A DNA stretch of 64,000 nucleotides, from contig NC_005027.1 in assembly GCF_000196115.1 (NCBI RefSeq), positions 6,568,001 to 6,632,000 of the forward strand, written 5' to 3'. A model generated the notes under the pieces. The model was not told the origin of the DNA. It worked only from the letters and a program-made list of their open reading frames with translations, and made no database searches. Below, piece after piece: positions 52,454 to 61,701 of the stretch; position 1 is the stretch's first letter, and every line of letters begins with the position of its first letter. The position numbers and the translations under genes were made by a program. Source of the stretch: Rhodopirellula baltica SH 1 (lineage in GTDB: Bacteria > Planctomycetota > Planctomycetia > Pirellulales > Pirellulaceae).

Positions 52454-54730
52454 TCACCCGTCGATGGCTGCGTCCGCGAAGACTTGGAGTTGCTGGAACC
52501 GCGGGTCTGCGGCCGGTGTGTGCCCTTTTACGACGATGCTGGCTTCGCGGTGGTGGATCAAAAACTCGATCCAGTCGATCCATGGCATGGACGGCGAACC
52601 CTTTGATCGCTCGATACTTTCATCCAGCATTCGATCCAGGAAGACTTGCGACTCTTCGAAGGATTGAACGGCGTCGTCGGCATTGCCCATTCTGTGATGA
52701 GCAATCGCAATGAGTGGCTTAGCGATCCCACGTCCAAACCAATTCGCGTGATTGGTTTCTTCCAATCGGTGAAGTGCTTGTTGATAGTCGCCCGCTTTCA
52801 GGTGAGCCAAGCCAGCAACATAGAGATTCACGCCGTAGTAAATTTTGGCGTATCGTTGACGCTTGTTTAGCGGCCCCGAGCTTACGTCTGAATCAAACGT
52901 CTTCGAAAGCATTTGTTCCATTTGGTCTGCTAATTCCGCTGCACGATTCGGTGAGAGAGAACCGACCAGTTGCCCTCGAGCTGAAACCGCGAATGGAACC
53001 TCGGTGTCCGATTGCCGGAGTTCCTGCAGCAGGGTTTCGTAAGCGTCGGATCGTCCGGCATAAAGCAAAATCTGAGGGACCCCATTTAGCTCAGCTTGTT
53101 CAATTGGAAAGCCAATTTCGACTGCTTTGACAAAGTCGTTCGCGGATGATTCCCAGCGGCCTAGTTTCGCGTTCAGCCCTCCTCGTTCCAGCCAGACTAA
53201 AAAGGACTTCGGCAAGACTTGAGTTGCTTCTGAATAGGCCTCGTAGGCGTCCGGCCATCTTTGAGCATCCGCATTGGCGCGTCCGGCGGCCAGCAAAACG
53301 GTGGTTGAATTGAGTCGGTCATTGAAGTTCTCCAGTTCCGATCTCGCTGCGTTTGCGGCAACTTCTGCTTCGCGTGCTTCGGCAAGAGCCAACTCTTTCT
53401 CGTCGCGTTCCCGGATGGCTTCGCGAGCCTGCCAAAGACTGGTTGCGGTTCCAATAATCAATGCGATCGCAACGAGAGAGAATGTCGAGATGGCAACTTT
53501 GTTTCGTCGTGCAAAAGTCGTGAATCGATACCAACTCGATGGCGGACGAGCCTCAACAGGTTGGTCTTGCAGGAAACGCAAGATGTCTTCCGCCAGTGCA
53601 CCCGCCGTCGAATAGCGTCGGTTGCGATCTTTGTGCAGTGCCTTCATCACGATCCAGTCGAGATCGCGTTTCATCGCAGTGGATGGCGTGGTCGGTGGTC
53701 CCAGACGTTCGACGTCGCTGGTTCTAGATTCTTCAGAGTTGAGAGTGCTCAGACGCGTGCTCGGACGAGGCGGTTCTTCTTCACGAATGATCCGACGCAA
53801 TTCGTCGAAGCCAGCGGTTTGAAGGCGGTCCGGTGCAAATGGTGTGGATCCGGTCAACAGTTCATACAGCAACACGCCCAGCGAATAGATGTCACTCCGG
53901 GTGTCCACGTCATCGGTGCTCATAGCCGCTTGCTCGGGACTCATGTACGCCGGAGTCCCGACCATCGATGTGAATCGGGTGTAGATCGTTTTGACAGTGA
54001 GGCTTTGCCCGATCGCCTTTGCGACTCCAAAATCGATGACTTTCGCGAGCGGACGACCATCCTGGAGTGTCACAAGAATGTTGGATGGCTTGAGGTCTCG
54101 ATGAATGATTCCTTTTTGGTGAGCATGCTGAACTGCATGACAAATCGTCACAAAGAGTTGCAGTCGATCTGAAATGCGCAGTCGATTGCTGTTGCAGAAA
54201 TCAGTGAGGGGAACGCCCCGAACCAATTCCATCACAAAGTAGGGTTGAGCGGTTTCGGTCACGCCGGCATCGAATACTCTCGCGATGTTCGGGTGGTCCA
54301 TTAACGCAATCGCCTGTCGCTCCGCTTCAAATCGGGCGATGACTTCGCGAGATTCCATTCCCGGTTTGATGATCTTGAGAGCGGCACGACGCTGGACTGG
54401 AGACCGTTGTTGAGCCACGAACACCCATCCAAATCCTCCTTCACCAATTCGTTCCATCAATTGATAAGGGCCGACCATCGCACCGGGGGAGAAACGAGGG
54501 TCCGTGAGTTCGCCTGACATCATCGTCGGGAGCATTTCCGCAGCGACAGGACGGTCGATTGGATTCACTTCCCGATCGTTTTCTCGCAGCAAGGCAGAGA
54601 CCGCTGAAAGTAGTTGTGTGTTGTTCTTGCATGCTTGCCGGACGTATTCTGTCCGTTGCTCGAGAGAATCGATCTCAAGTGCGTGGAAGAAAATGGTCTT
54701 TTCAGATGCAACAGTCATCGAAGCCGACAT
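52454..54730 (-). CDS. Membrane Ser/Thr protein kinase with TPR-like C-terminus
   Basis: The product has 758 residues. Hanks-type kinase domain (about 90-400): glycine loop GEGGFGWVF, AALKIIKPG, catalytic IIHRDLKPSN (about 206-215), DFGVAK and TPAYMSPEQA. A membrane helix (about 415-435) is followed by a coiled coil and TPR-like repeats (AYEAYSEATQVLPKSFLVWL; HLKAGDYQQALHRLEE). This is a typical planctomycete kinase next to an ECF sigma factor; together they may form a signal-transduction unit controlling the malectin genes (inference). Confidence 0.92.
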   Translation of the reverse strand: MSASMTVASEKTIFFHALEIDSLEQRTEYVRQACKNNTQLLSAVSALLRENDREVNPIDRPVAAEMLPTMMSGELTDPRFSPGAMVGPYQLMERIGEGGFGWVFVAQQRSPVQRRAALKIIKPGMESREVIARFEAERQAIALMDHPNIARVFDAGVTETAQPYFVMELVRGVPLTDFCNSNRLRISDRLQLFVTICHAVQHAHQKGIIHRDLKPSNILVTLQDGRPLAKVIDFGVAKAIGQSLTVKTIYTRFTSMVGTPAYMSPEQAAMSTDDVDTRSDIYSLGVLLYELLTGSTPFAPDRLQTAGFDELRRIIREEEPPRPSTRLSTLNSEESRTSDVERLGPPTTPSTAMKRDLDWIVMKALHKDRNRRYSTAGALAEDILRFLQDQPVEARPPSSWYRFTTFARRNKVAISTFSLVAIALIIGTATSLWQAREAIRERDEKELALAEAREAEVAANAARSELENFNDRLNSTTVLLAAGRANADAQRWPDAYEAYSEATQVLPKSFLVWLERGGLNAKLGRWESSANDFVKAVEIGFPIEQAELNGVPQILLYAGRSDAYETLLQELRQSDTEVPFAVSARGQLVGSLSPNRAAELADQMEQMLSKTFDSDVSSGPLNKRQRYAKIYYGVNLYVAGLAHLKAGDYQQALHRLEETNHANWFGRGIAKPLIAIAHHRMGNADDAVQSFEESQVFLDRMLDESIERSKGSPSMPWIDWIEFLIHHREASIVVKGHTPAADPRFQQLQVFADAAIDG

Positions 54731-54845
54731 GTCCAGTTGGAATTGGAAGCGTCACTGATTCGGTCAGTCAGTTCAACCAACGGGATCACACCTTTGATCC
54801 CACAGAGTGCAATGCGAAATCGAAGGCTTTCCGGGGCCATTCGAT

Positions 54846-55412
54846 TTAGAGATCTTTGTCCACATTCAGTTCTCGTCCGAGCCACGCACGAGCAAACGCC
54901 CAGTTTCGTTTGACCGTTCGAGGTGAGATGCCGAGTGCCTCGGCAGACTCGTCCACCGACAGGCCGGCGAAGTACCGCAATTCGACCAGCTTTGCGATTT
55001 CAGGTTCGCTCCGTTCGAACTTGGTAAGTGCGTCGTTCAAGTCGAGTAGTTCTTCCGCGTTGTCGAAATGGATGATCGCGTCGTCTTCGGCGATTTCAAA
55101 CCGCTTGCGATCGCCGCCGCGTTTGAGGCTCTGACGCCGACGGGCGTTCTCAATCAGTATCCGCCGCATCGCCTCCGCGGCAGCGGTGAAGAAGTGGCCG
55201 CGACTATCCCATTGCGGATGGTCCTCCGTTCCCACAAGACGCATGTAGGCTTCGTGAACGAGTGCGGTGGGTTGAAGTGTCTGTCCGACGGCCTCGTTTT
55301 GCATTTTGTGGCGTGCTAAACGCCGCATCTCTTCATACACGAGCGGCAAGAGATCTGATGCGGCGGCGTTACCAGATTGTATCTGATTTATAATTTGCGT
55401 TACTTTGGCCAC
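54846..55412 (-). CDS. ECF sigma factor
   Basis: The product has 188 residues of the small ECF type found beside Ser/Thr kinases in planctomycetes. Region 2 has LVHEAYMRLVG and WDSRGHFFTAAAEAMRRILI; region 4 has ELRYFAGLSVDESAEALGIS and PRTVKRNWAFARAWL. The GTG start at 55412 has GGGGAGG a few bases upstream. It is the first gene of the minus-strand block leading to the kinase and malectin genes. Confidence 0.93.
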   Translation of the reverse strand: MAKVTQIINQIQSGNAAASDLLPLVYEEMRRLARHKMQNEAVGQTLQPTALVHEAYMRLVGTEDHPQWDSRGHFFTAAAEAMRRILIENARRRQSLKRGGDRKRFEIAEDDAIIHFDNAEELLDLNDALTKFERSEPEIAKLVELRYFAGLSVDESAEALGISPRTVKRNWAFARAWLGRELNVDKDL

Positions 55413-55652
55413 TCGGTTGAACCTCCCCTGATCATGTTCGTCGTGCGGATGCGATTGGCGTTGCTATGACCGACGTCCTCGACCATAGACGATACCAGTG
55501 GTGTGTCGTCCAGCCGAGCGAAAAAGATGGAATGGCGTGATCGGTGGTTGTTGCCCGAATACCCCAAGTCGAAAGGCCATGGATGGCCAAATCGACACAA
55601 CTTTGGCAATCAGGACTTCTTCAACAATTTCTAAGGGACGAGGTGGGCTTGG

Positions 55653-56207
55653 ATGGTTACCGAACGAGAAAGAATGTTGGCCGGTGAGTTGTACGACGCG
55701 GGAGACGCGGAGTTGGTCGAGGCGCGGATCATCGCTCGAGAGCGTTGTCAGCAGATCAACGCGAGCTTGCCTCGCGACGAAGCGTTTCGGCGCGTGCTGA
55801 CGAGGAAACTATTCGCCAGCGGTGGAGACTCGGTTCAGTTGGAGTCACCGTTTCGATGCGACTATGGGACGAACATTCACCTCGGCCAAAACGTGTATTT
55901 CAATTTCGACTGTGTGGTTTTGGATGTCTGCGAAGTTCGGATCGGTGATTTTGTGTTTTTTGGACCTGGCGTTCATGTCTACACAGCTTCGCATCCTTTG
56001 GATGCAGGCCCACGGCGGACGCAGGAATTCGGCAAACCAGTCACGATCGGCAGCGATGTTTGGATCGGTGGCAAAGCCGTGATCTGCCCGGGCGTTTCGA
56101 TCGGGCAACGCAGCGTGATTGGCGCTGGAAGCGTGGTTACAAAAGACGTTCCCGATGGAGTGGTGGTGGCCGGCAATCCCGCGAAACTGATTCGCCGAAT
56201 TGACTGA
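55653..56207 (+). CDS. Maltose O-acetyltransferase family protein
   Basis: The product has 184 residues of the left-handed beta-helix acetyltransferase family (Maa/NodL/LacA). N-terminal [18 protein letters not shown] is followed by hexapeptide repeats with catalytic His in [13 protein letters not shown] and [20 protein letters not shown], ending [12 protein letters not shown]. It transfers acetyl from acetyl-CoA to a sugar. Sugar specificity is unknown. Confidence 0.9.
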   Translation: MVTERERMLAGELYDAGDAELVEARIIARERCQQINASLPRDEAFRRVLTRKLFASGGDSVQLESPFRCDYGTNIHLGQNVYFNFDCVVLDVCEVRIGDFVFFGPGVHVYTASHPLDAGPRRTQEFGKPVTIGSDVWIGGKAVICPGVSIGQRSVIGAGSVVTKDVPDGVVVAGNPAKLIRRID

Positions 56208-56358
56208 AAGCCCGCGTCATGTCTTCAAAACGACAAAGGCCTTCTTCGTAGACGCTTCTCTCGCATCTCGTTTTGAACGTGGTTGCAACAGGCGAAACGA
56301 GCGAGCAGATGAGCAATGAAGCCTGCGGTTGGCACTCAAACAGGTCACTTCGAATGGC

Positions 56359-57192
56359 TTATTCAGGGATACTCGTGACGGATGGTGCCGTTGATTGTTT
56401 GCTCTTCACCCAGGCCGCTGCTTCCTGAAAGGTTGCCACCCAAACCGAGTCATCGTTTTGTAGAAAGCGAAGCATTTCTTTATGGTCGTCTGTGCTGATC
56501 ACCAGATGGTCGCCTCCCACGCCATGGAACATGAACACCAACCAACCCTGTTTCTCGCGAGCGTTGCGAATTTGATCAAGCTGAAACGCCAGGTCTCGTT
56601 CGTGACCGGCCACGGTCTTGACCTCAAACAGATCGATTTCACCTTGGCTGGGTATTTCGAACCCAAACTGGGTGCCACGGGCGGCAAAGAATCGTTCTTT
56701 GACCAGAGGAACATAGCTGTGGTTGTCCTCTCCGATGGATGTGCTGCCACACGGGTAGGCGAATGTGGCGAGTTCTCGTTTGACGCCATTTTTGATGAGG
56801 TTCGCAAGGTTCTCATCGAGTTCTTTTGCCATGCGAGCATCGTCATAATCTTCTGAAGCGTTGCCCGGCTTCACCCAATCGTTTTTGCGAGCGCAAGGAT
56901 GGAGGATGGTGTGCCCGGCCAATTCATGCCCTTCCTCACGAACCTGGTCAAGGTCTTCTTGCGACCAACGATAGGTGACGCCGCCAGGCGAGAAAAACGT
57001 GCCTTTGAGGTTCGCTGCTTTCAACTGCGGCAAGGCATGAGTGATCTGGCTTGGGATTCCGTCGTCATAGGTCAGAGTGACGCAATAAGTTTTTCCGTCG
57101 GGCCAGTAACCTTCTTCCGCAACGGTTGACGATGGAACTGCAACGGCGGCGGCCAAAAGCAAAAGGCAATGAAGTTGGTTCGAGGAGAACAT
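56359..57192 (-). CDS. Secreted polysaccharide deacetylase
   Basis: The product has 277 residues. Signal peptide (MFSSNQLHCLLLLAAAVAVP; cleavage near residue 25) is followed by a NodB-like domain: LTYDDGIPS, GHELAGHTILHPC with two metal His, and later AYPCGS and FMFHGVGGDH. It removes N- or O-acetyl groups from a polysaccharide. The frame is open 17 codons upstream, but the signal peptide supports 57192. Confidence 0.87.
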   Translation of the reverse strand: MFSSNQLHCLLLLAAAVAVPSSTVAEEGYWPDGKTYCVTLTYDDGIPSQITHALPQLKAANLKGTFFSPGGVTYRWSQEDLDQVREEGHELAGHTILHPCARKNDWVKPGNASEDYDDARMAKELDENLANLIKNGVKRELATFAYPCGSTSIGEDNHSYVPLVKERFFAARGTQFGFEIPSQGEIDLFEVKTVAGHERDLAFQLDQIRNAREKQGWLVFMFHGVGGDHLVISTDDHKEMLRFLQNDDSVWVATFQEAAAWVKSKQSTAPSVTSIPE

Positions 57193-57564
57193 AAAACGAG
57201 CTGGACCCAATCGAAGGTGGTGGGGCAGAATCAATGCCGGCAATCACGGCATTCGCCACAATGATGCAGCGCACGTATGTTAGTGCGGACGCGTACGGAA
57301 GTCGATCAAATCAGAGTAAGTTGCAGTGCGACTCACTCGGTGAGACTCGGTGGTGTCGGGGCACATGTTCGTCGGTGACGCTATCGCTTACCGACGGCTA
57401 CCCTCTGATGTAGAAGAGGCACGATCCATTTGTCGTTCTTAGATGAGTCGGATCCATTCGATCTGGATTGGTATTTGAGGATCCCCCGGATCGCGGTAGA
57501 ATAACACTCGATATCACGTTCTTGCATTTAGCAAGAGACAAACGCAACTTAAAAGGATTGAACA
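57193..57564. other. Divergent intergenic region
   Basis: 372 bp between the divergent deacetylase and small secreted protein genes. A small inverted repeat (CTTGC, then GCAAG) is at 57521-57535. No gene is present; the promoters of both neighbours lie here. Confidence 0.4.
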
Positions 57565-57924
57565 ATGCGTCTGAAGTGCGGTGCCCTGTTGCTGGGTTTG
57601 ATGTTGGCCGGAATGGCAGTGACAACCAATTCGCGAGTGTCGGCGGATGCAGCGGATGGAGAGGTCCTGGTCGATCCAGGAACAACCTTTGCCAATGTCT
57701 ATCGGCTTCATGATTTGCCGGCGTGGTCCAAAGACGGAACCTTTCGACCTGACTTGATCATGCAAACAGTGCAAGATCAGGTCTTGCCAAAGCACTGGGA
57801 AGCTCGCGGTGGAAACGCCACGATGGCTCCCTATCCTCAGGAGGGCGCATTGGTCATTCGGGCGTCGGAGAAAATGCATCAAGAAATCAAGGCGTTTCTC
57901 GACAAGCAGCGTCCGGGCAGATGA
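57565..57924 (+). CDS. Small secreted protein
   Basis: The product has 119 residues with a signal peptide (MRLKCGALLLGLMLAGMAVT; cleavage near SRVSA). The mature part has YRLHDLPAWSKDG then TVQDQVLPKHW and ALVIRASEKMHQEIKAFLD, vaguely like a secretin-associated STN-type domain. Function unknown. AAAAGGA precedes the ATG. Confidence 0.72.
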   Translation: MRLKCGALLLGLMLAGMAVTTNSRVSADAADGEVLVDPGTTFANVYRLHDLPAWSKDGTFRPDLIMQTVQDQVLPKHWEARGGNATMAPYPQEGALVIRASEKMHQEIKAFLDKQRPGR

Positions 57925-58068
57925 TTGTTCGATCCTCGCCGTCAAGGATAGAGAGGCCAACGTTGTTTGACCAACTTCATTGAAAAGTTGGTGTTGGTTT
58001 CGGTGAACGGTTAAACTCGCGGAGCTTCTCTTGGGCAGTCGCCCTTCCTTCTCTCTGCGAGTGGTCCG

Positions 58069-58974
58069 ATGAATCAAAATGCGTGGAAGTTCGCCGGCCG
58101 GAAATTGAAGTCGTCATCCGAACGTGGGGCGTCCTCAATGCAAACCAGTTGGTTTGATGCGGTGACTTCATTGTTGATGGCGGTCTTGCTGATGCTGACC
58201 AGCTTGGTCGGCGTGCTGTTTCTGCTTTGGGTGCTGCTGCCGGAGGATGAGATCGTCTTGAACGAACCGGTGGCGGAGATCACTCGCGTCTCGGCAGGTG
58301 GGACCGCGACCGTTGAATCGCCGTTTGTTGTTCCGACGGATCAGGAAACGGTGGACTTCCGCACCACTGATTTGACGACATCGGTTCAGTCACTTGTGTC
58401 GGCTGCCGAACAGGTGACATTGACCGAGTCAGCTATGAATTCCATGGTTCCATCGGGAGACACTGAATCCGGAACGATTGGCAGAAGCGGTCCGGACGAA
58501 ACCGGAGATTCCGATGCCGACATCATCCCGAGATTCAAACGATGGCAGATAGAATGGAAGGCCAACGATTTGAATGAATACGCCGCGCAGTTGGACCACT
58601 TTGGGATCGAGTTGGGCGTTTTCGGGGGAGCGCGACCGGGAGTTGATTTGGTCAATCAGTTCGCATCGAATCCTCAGGTTCGCTATCTGGATGATCCCAG
58701 CGAAGAGAAACGCTTGTATTTCCTTTGGACTCGCCCCAGTCCACTGCAGCGATTTGAAGAACGTTTGCTGATGCAGGCAGGAATCTCCACTCGCGATCGT
58801 CAGATCCTCAAGTTGATTCCAGAGGCATTGGAAGCGCAACTGGCAACGGTGGAACTTCGTCATGCGGTCTCAAAGGGACATGACTCGGTGGAGGAGATCG
58901 CGCGGACTGTCTTCGACTGCGTTTCGAAAAGTGGCGGGTACGAATTTCGAGTTGTCTCGCAGCGGTATCGCTAG
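58069..58974 (+). CDS. Hypothetical single-span membrane protein
   Basis: The product has 301 residues with one membrane helix (about 32-57) after a basic N-terminus. The remaining ~240 residues, outside or inside, include a Ser/Asp-rich linker and a helical domain (HFGIELGVFGGARPGVDLVN; YFLWTRPSPLQRFEERLL). No family recognised. A hairpin at 57970-57992 (ACCAACTT/AAGTTGGT) lies between it and the gene before. Confidence 0.68.
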   Translation: MNQNAWKFAGRKLKSSSERGASSMQTSWFDAVTSLLMAVLLMLTSLVGVLFLLWVLLPEDEIVLNEPVAEITRVSAGGTATVESPFVVPTDQETVDFRTTDLTTSVQSLVSAAEQVTLTESAMNSMVPSGDTESGTIGRSGPDETGDSDADIIPRFKRWQIEWKANDLNEYAAQLDHFGIELGVFGGARPGVDLVNQFASNPQVRYLDDPSEEKRLYFLWTRPSPLQRFEERLLMQAGISTRDRQILKLIPEALEAQLATVELRHAVSKGHDSVEEIARTVFDCVSKSGGYEFRVVSQRYR

Positions 58975-59057
58975 GCGATCTAGCAATCGGTTTCGGAACA
59001 TTGTTTGCATACGATGTTCACTGCGCAACCCATCCGCCTATTGAGAGGAACCATGTC

Positions 59058-59747
59058 ATGCTGATTTCTACCGAGACCATCTTGGGTACCGAATTGCTTG
59101 GATCCGATCGGAGTGTGGGATCGATTTGTGACCTGTTGTTTGATGACGAGACTTGGGTTGTCAGGCATCTGGTCGTTGACACGGGGCACTGGTTGCCGGG
59201 ACGACAAGTGTTGTTGCCACCGGGTGTGGTCCAAAACGCGGATTGGAATGCCGCGAGTGCCGCCGTTCCGTTGACCAGTCAACAGGTCAGCGACAGCCCA
59301 TCGGTTGAGTCCGATCGCCCGGTTTCGCGACAGATGGAGATCGAGCTCTATCAGCACTTTGATGTGCCGTACTACTGGGGACCGGCTGGAGCAACGTTGG
59401 CAGGTAGCGGTTACACGCCGATGCCGCTGGCAGCGGGATTGGTGCCGATGGACCAAGTCGACACGGACGACGTCAAACGCAATCATCTTCGCAGCGTGAA
59501 CGAAGTTTCCGGCTACACCATCCAGGGCACCGATGACCATGTTGGACACGTCGAAGGGTTGTTGGTCGACGACGAGAATTGGTCCATTCAAAAATTGATC
59601 GTGGACACTCGGAATTGGTGGCCGGGCAAAAAGGTGTTGATCAGTCGTGAACTGATCCGAGAGATTTCTTGGGCGGAAGCGACCGTCTCAGTCGGTTTGA
59701 CGCAGGAGCAAATCAAGGGTTCGCAACTGTTTGAACCGACCTCGTGA
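59058..59747 (+). CDS. Two-domain PRC-barrel protein
   Basis: The product has 229 residues with two PRC-barrel-like halves: residues 1-90 (TILGTELLGSDRSVGSICDL; RHLVVDTGHWLPGRQVLLP) and 145-225 (VSGYTIQGTDDHVGHVEGLL; QKLIVDTRNWWPGKKVLIS). No signal peptide. GAGAGGAACC precedes the ATG at 59058; an ATG at 59053 is out of frame. Confidence 0.85.
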   Translation: MLISTETILGTELLGSDRSVGSICDLLFDDETWVVRHLVVDTGHWLPGRQVLLPPGVVQNADWNAASAAVPLTSQQVSDSPSVESDRPVSRQMEIELYQHFDVPYYWGPAGATLAGSGYTPMPLAAGLVPMDQVDTDDVKRNHLRSVNEVSGYTIQGTDDHVGHVEGLLVDDENWSIQKLIVDTRNWWPGKKVLISRELIREISWAEATVSVGLTQEQIKGSQLFEPTS

Positions 59748-59984
59748 GTGGAATCTGACCACAGCGTGATTCAGGTTGTCGCAATTTGTTTTGCGGCTGT
59801 CGCATTCGCGGGCGAAGTGATGTTTGGTCGCGAGTTTGCGCGTCCTTTCTGAAAAGACGCTTCCATTCTTTGGTAGTTTGTGGGACCTCGCGGGATCTCA
59901 CCGAAAGCTTTGTGCATCAGCGAGCTTCGTATCTAGAATGTGGGATCCCTCTCTCCCCTCCCCACTCTGATTGATTGGCTACTG

Positions 59985-61529
59985 ATGAATTGGTTGCGAT
60001 GGTTTGTTGTTTCCGCGGTTGTTGCTCTGCCCTGTCTGATCGATGTGGGAGCGTCGCGAGTTCACGCGGATGATGTCGCGTCACGTCCGAACATCATTTT
60101 GGTGATGGCGGATGACCTGGGTATCGGTGATGTCTCGCCGACCAATCCGGATTGCAAGATCAAGACGCCTCGGTTGCAGCAAATGGCTGACGAAGGGTTG
60201 ACGTTCTTGGATGCCCACACGCCCAGTTCCGTGTGCACCCCAACTCGCTATGGATTGTTGACCGGTCGTTACAACTGGCGTTCGCGATTGGCCAAGGGTG
60301 TCTTGAGCGGAACCAGTGAGCACTTGATCCCCGGTGACCGAGCGACCTTGGGACACTTGCTTCAAGGTGCCGGCTACCACACGGCGATGATTGGCAAGTG
60401 GCACCTCGGATGGGATTGGCATAAAAATGGCAAAGAGATTGATTTCTCGAAGCCGGTTTTGAATGGACCCGACAACAACGGCTTCGACCAGTATTACGGT
60501 CACTGCGGATCGCTGGACATGCCACCCTACGTTTGGGTCGACACCGGCACGCCGACCAGTGTGCCGACTCGAAAAGAAGGCGTGACGAAGAAACAAAATC
60601 CCTACGGTTGGTATCGCAACGGTCCGATTGGAGATGACTTTGAGATCGAGCAGGTGTTGCCGCACTTGTTCGACAAGTCGATCGCTTACGTGGAAGAACG
60701 TGTGAAAGAAGACAAGCCGTTCTTTTTGTATTTGCCGCTTCCGGCCCCGCACACACCGATCGTTCCGGTACCGCCGTTCAAAGATGCCAGCGGCATGAAT
60801 CCGTACGCGGATTTTGTGATGCAGATGGATCATCACATGGGCCAACTGCTTGATGCGATTTCCAAAGCAGGCATCGACGAAAACACATTGGTGATTTTCA
60901 CCAGTGACAACGGTTGCTCACCGGAAGCCAACTTTGGTGAACTCGCGAAACATGGCCATGATCCGAGTGGCAAGTATCGCGGGCACAAAGCGGACATCTA
61001 CGAAGGCGGTCACCGCGTGCCTTTTATCGTTCGATGGCCGGGAAAGGTCGTCGCGGGCAAGACGACCAATGCGCTTACCTGTTTGACAGATGTGTACGCG
61101 ACATTGCAGTCGATCACGGATCAACCACGGGAAGCGACTGGCGGTGAAGACGGGTTTGATCTGACTGATGTGTTTGGCGGTGACGATTCATCGGATCGCG
61201 AAGCTTTGGTCAGCCACAGCATCGGTGGTTCGTTCGCCATTCGTCGTGACAGTTGGAAGCTGTGCTTGTCGCACGGCAGCGGTGGCTGGAGCAATCCTCG
61301 GGAGCCCAAGGCAAAGCTTCAAGGGCTTCCTCCGATGCAGTTGTTTGACCTGGAGACGGACCCCGCCGAGAAGAACAGCGTCGCGAAGGAGAATCCAGAA
61401 GTCGTCGATTCGTTGTTGCTTTTGCTCAACGAATACGTCGAAACGGGACGCAGCACGGAGGGGCCAAAGGTTGCCAATGATCGCGAGGTCACGTTCTTGC
61501 CCGCCGGTGTTTCGTTGCCGAGTCCATAG
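59985..61529 (+). CDS. Secreted arylsulfatase
   Basis: The product has 514 residues with a signal peptide (to about VHADD). The type I sulfatase signature CTPTRYGLLTGR begins at about residue 84; the Cys is the one converted to formylglycine. Metal-binding ADDLGIGD is at about 42-49, and later KWHLG and FTSDNGC. It would remove sulfate from algal polysaccharides, a hallmark of marine planctomycetes. No maturation enzyme is nearby. A terminator follows. Confidence 0.95.
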   Translation: MNWLRWFVVSAVVALPCLIDVGASRVHADDVASRPNIILVMADDLGIGDVSPTNPDCKIKTPRLQQMADEGLTFLDAHTPSSVCTPTRYGLLTGRYNWRSRLAKGVLSGTSEHLIPGDRATLGHLLQGAGYHTAMIGKWHLGWDWHKNGKEIDFSKPVLNGPDNNGFDQYYGHCGSLDMPPYVWVDTGTPTSVPTRKEGVTKKQNPYGWYRNGPIGDDFEIEQVLPHLFDKSIAYVEERVKEDKPFFLYLPLPAPHTPIVPVPPFKDASGMNPYADFVMQMDHHMGQLLDAISKAGIDENTLVIFTSDNGCSPEANFGELAKHGHDPSGKYRGHKADIYEGGHRVPFIVRWPGKVVAGKTTNALTCLTDVYATLQSITDQPREATGGEDGFDLTDVFGGDDSSDREALVSHSIGGSFAIRRDSWKLCLSHGSGGWSNPREPKAKLQGLPPMQLFDLETDPAEKNSVAKENPEVVDSLLLLLNEYVETGRSTEGPKVANDREVTFLPAGVSLPSP

Positions 61530-61632
61530 GAGGCACACCGGAATCGGCTGAATCGTTCGCCACGCGGGGGAGCCTCGGTTTGCCCCGCGACAAAGTGAAG
61601 GGACACAGTTAAGATCGATGCGGTATGAGTTT

Positions 61633-61666
61633 GGGGGACGTTTCTTGGAACCGTCCCCCTTTTTTT
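61633..61666 (+). terminator. Rho-independent terminator after the sulfatase gene
   Basis: Stem GGGGGACG (61633-61640) with CGTCCCCC (61652-61659) followed directly by TTTTTTT (61660-61666). Confidence 0.85.
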
Positions 61667-61701
61667 GTCAAACGAGACTGCGAATTCCGACGAAAGCATC
61701 G

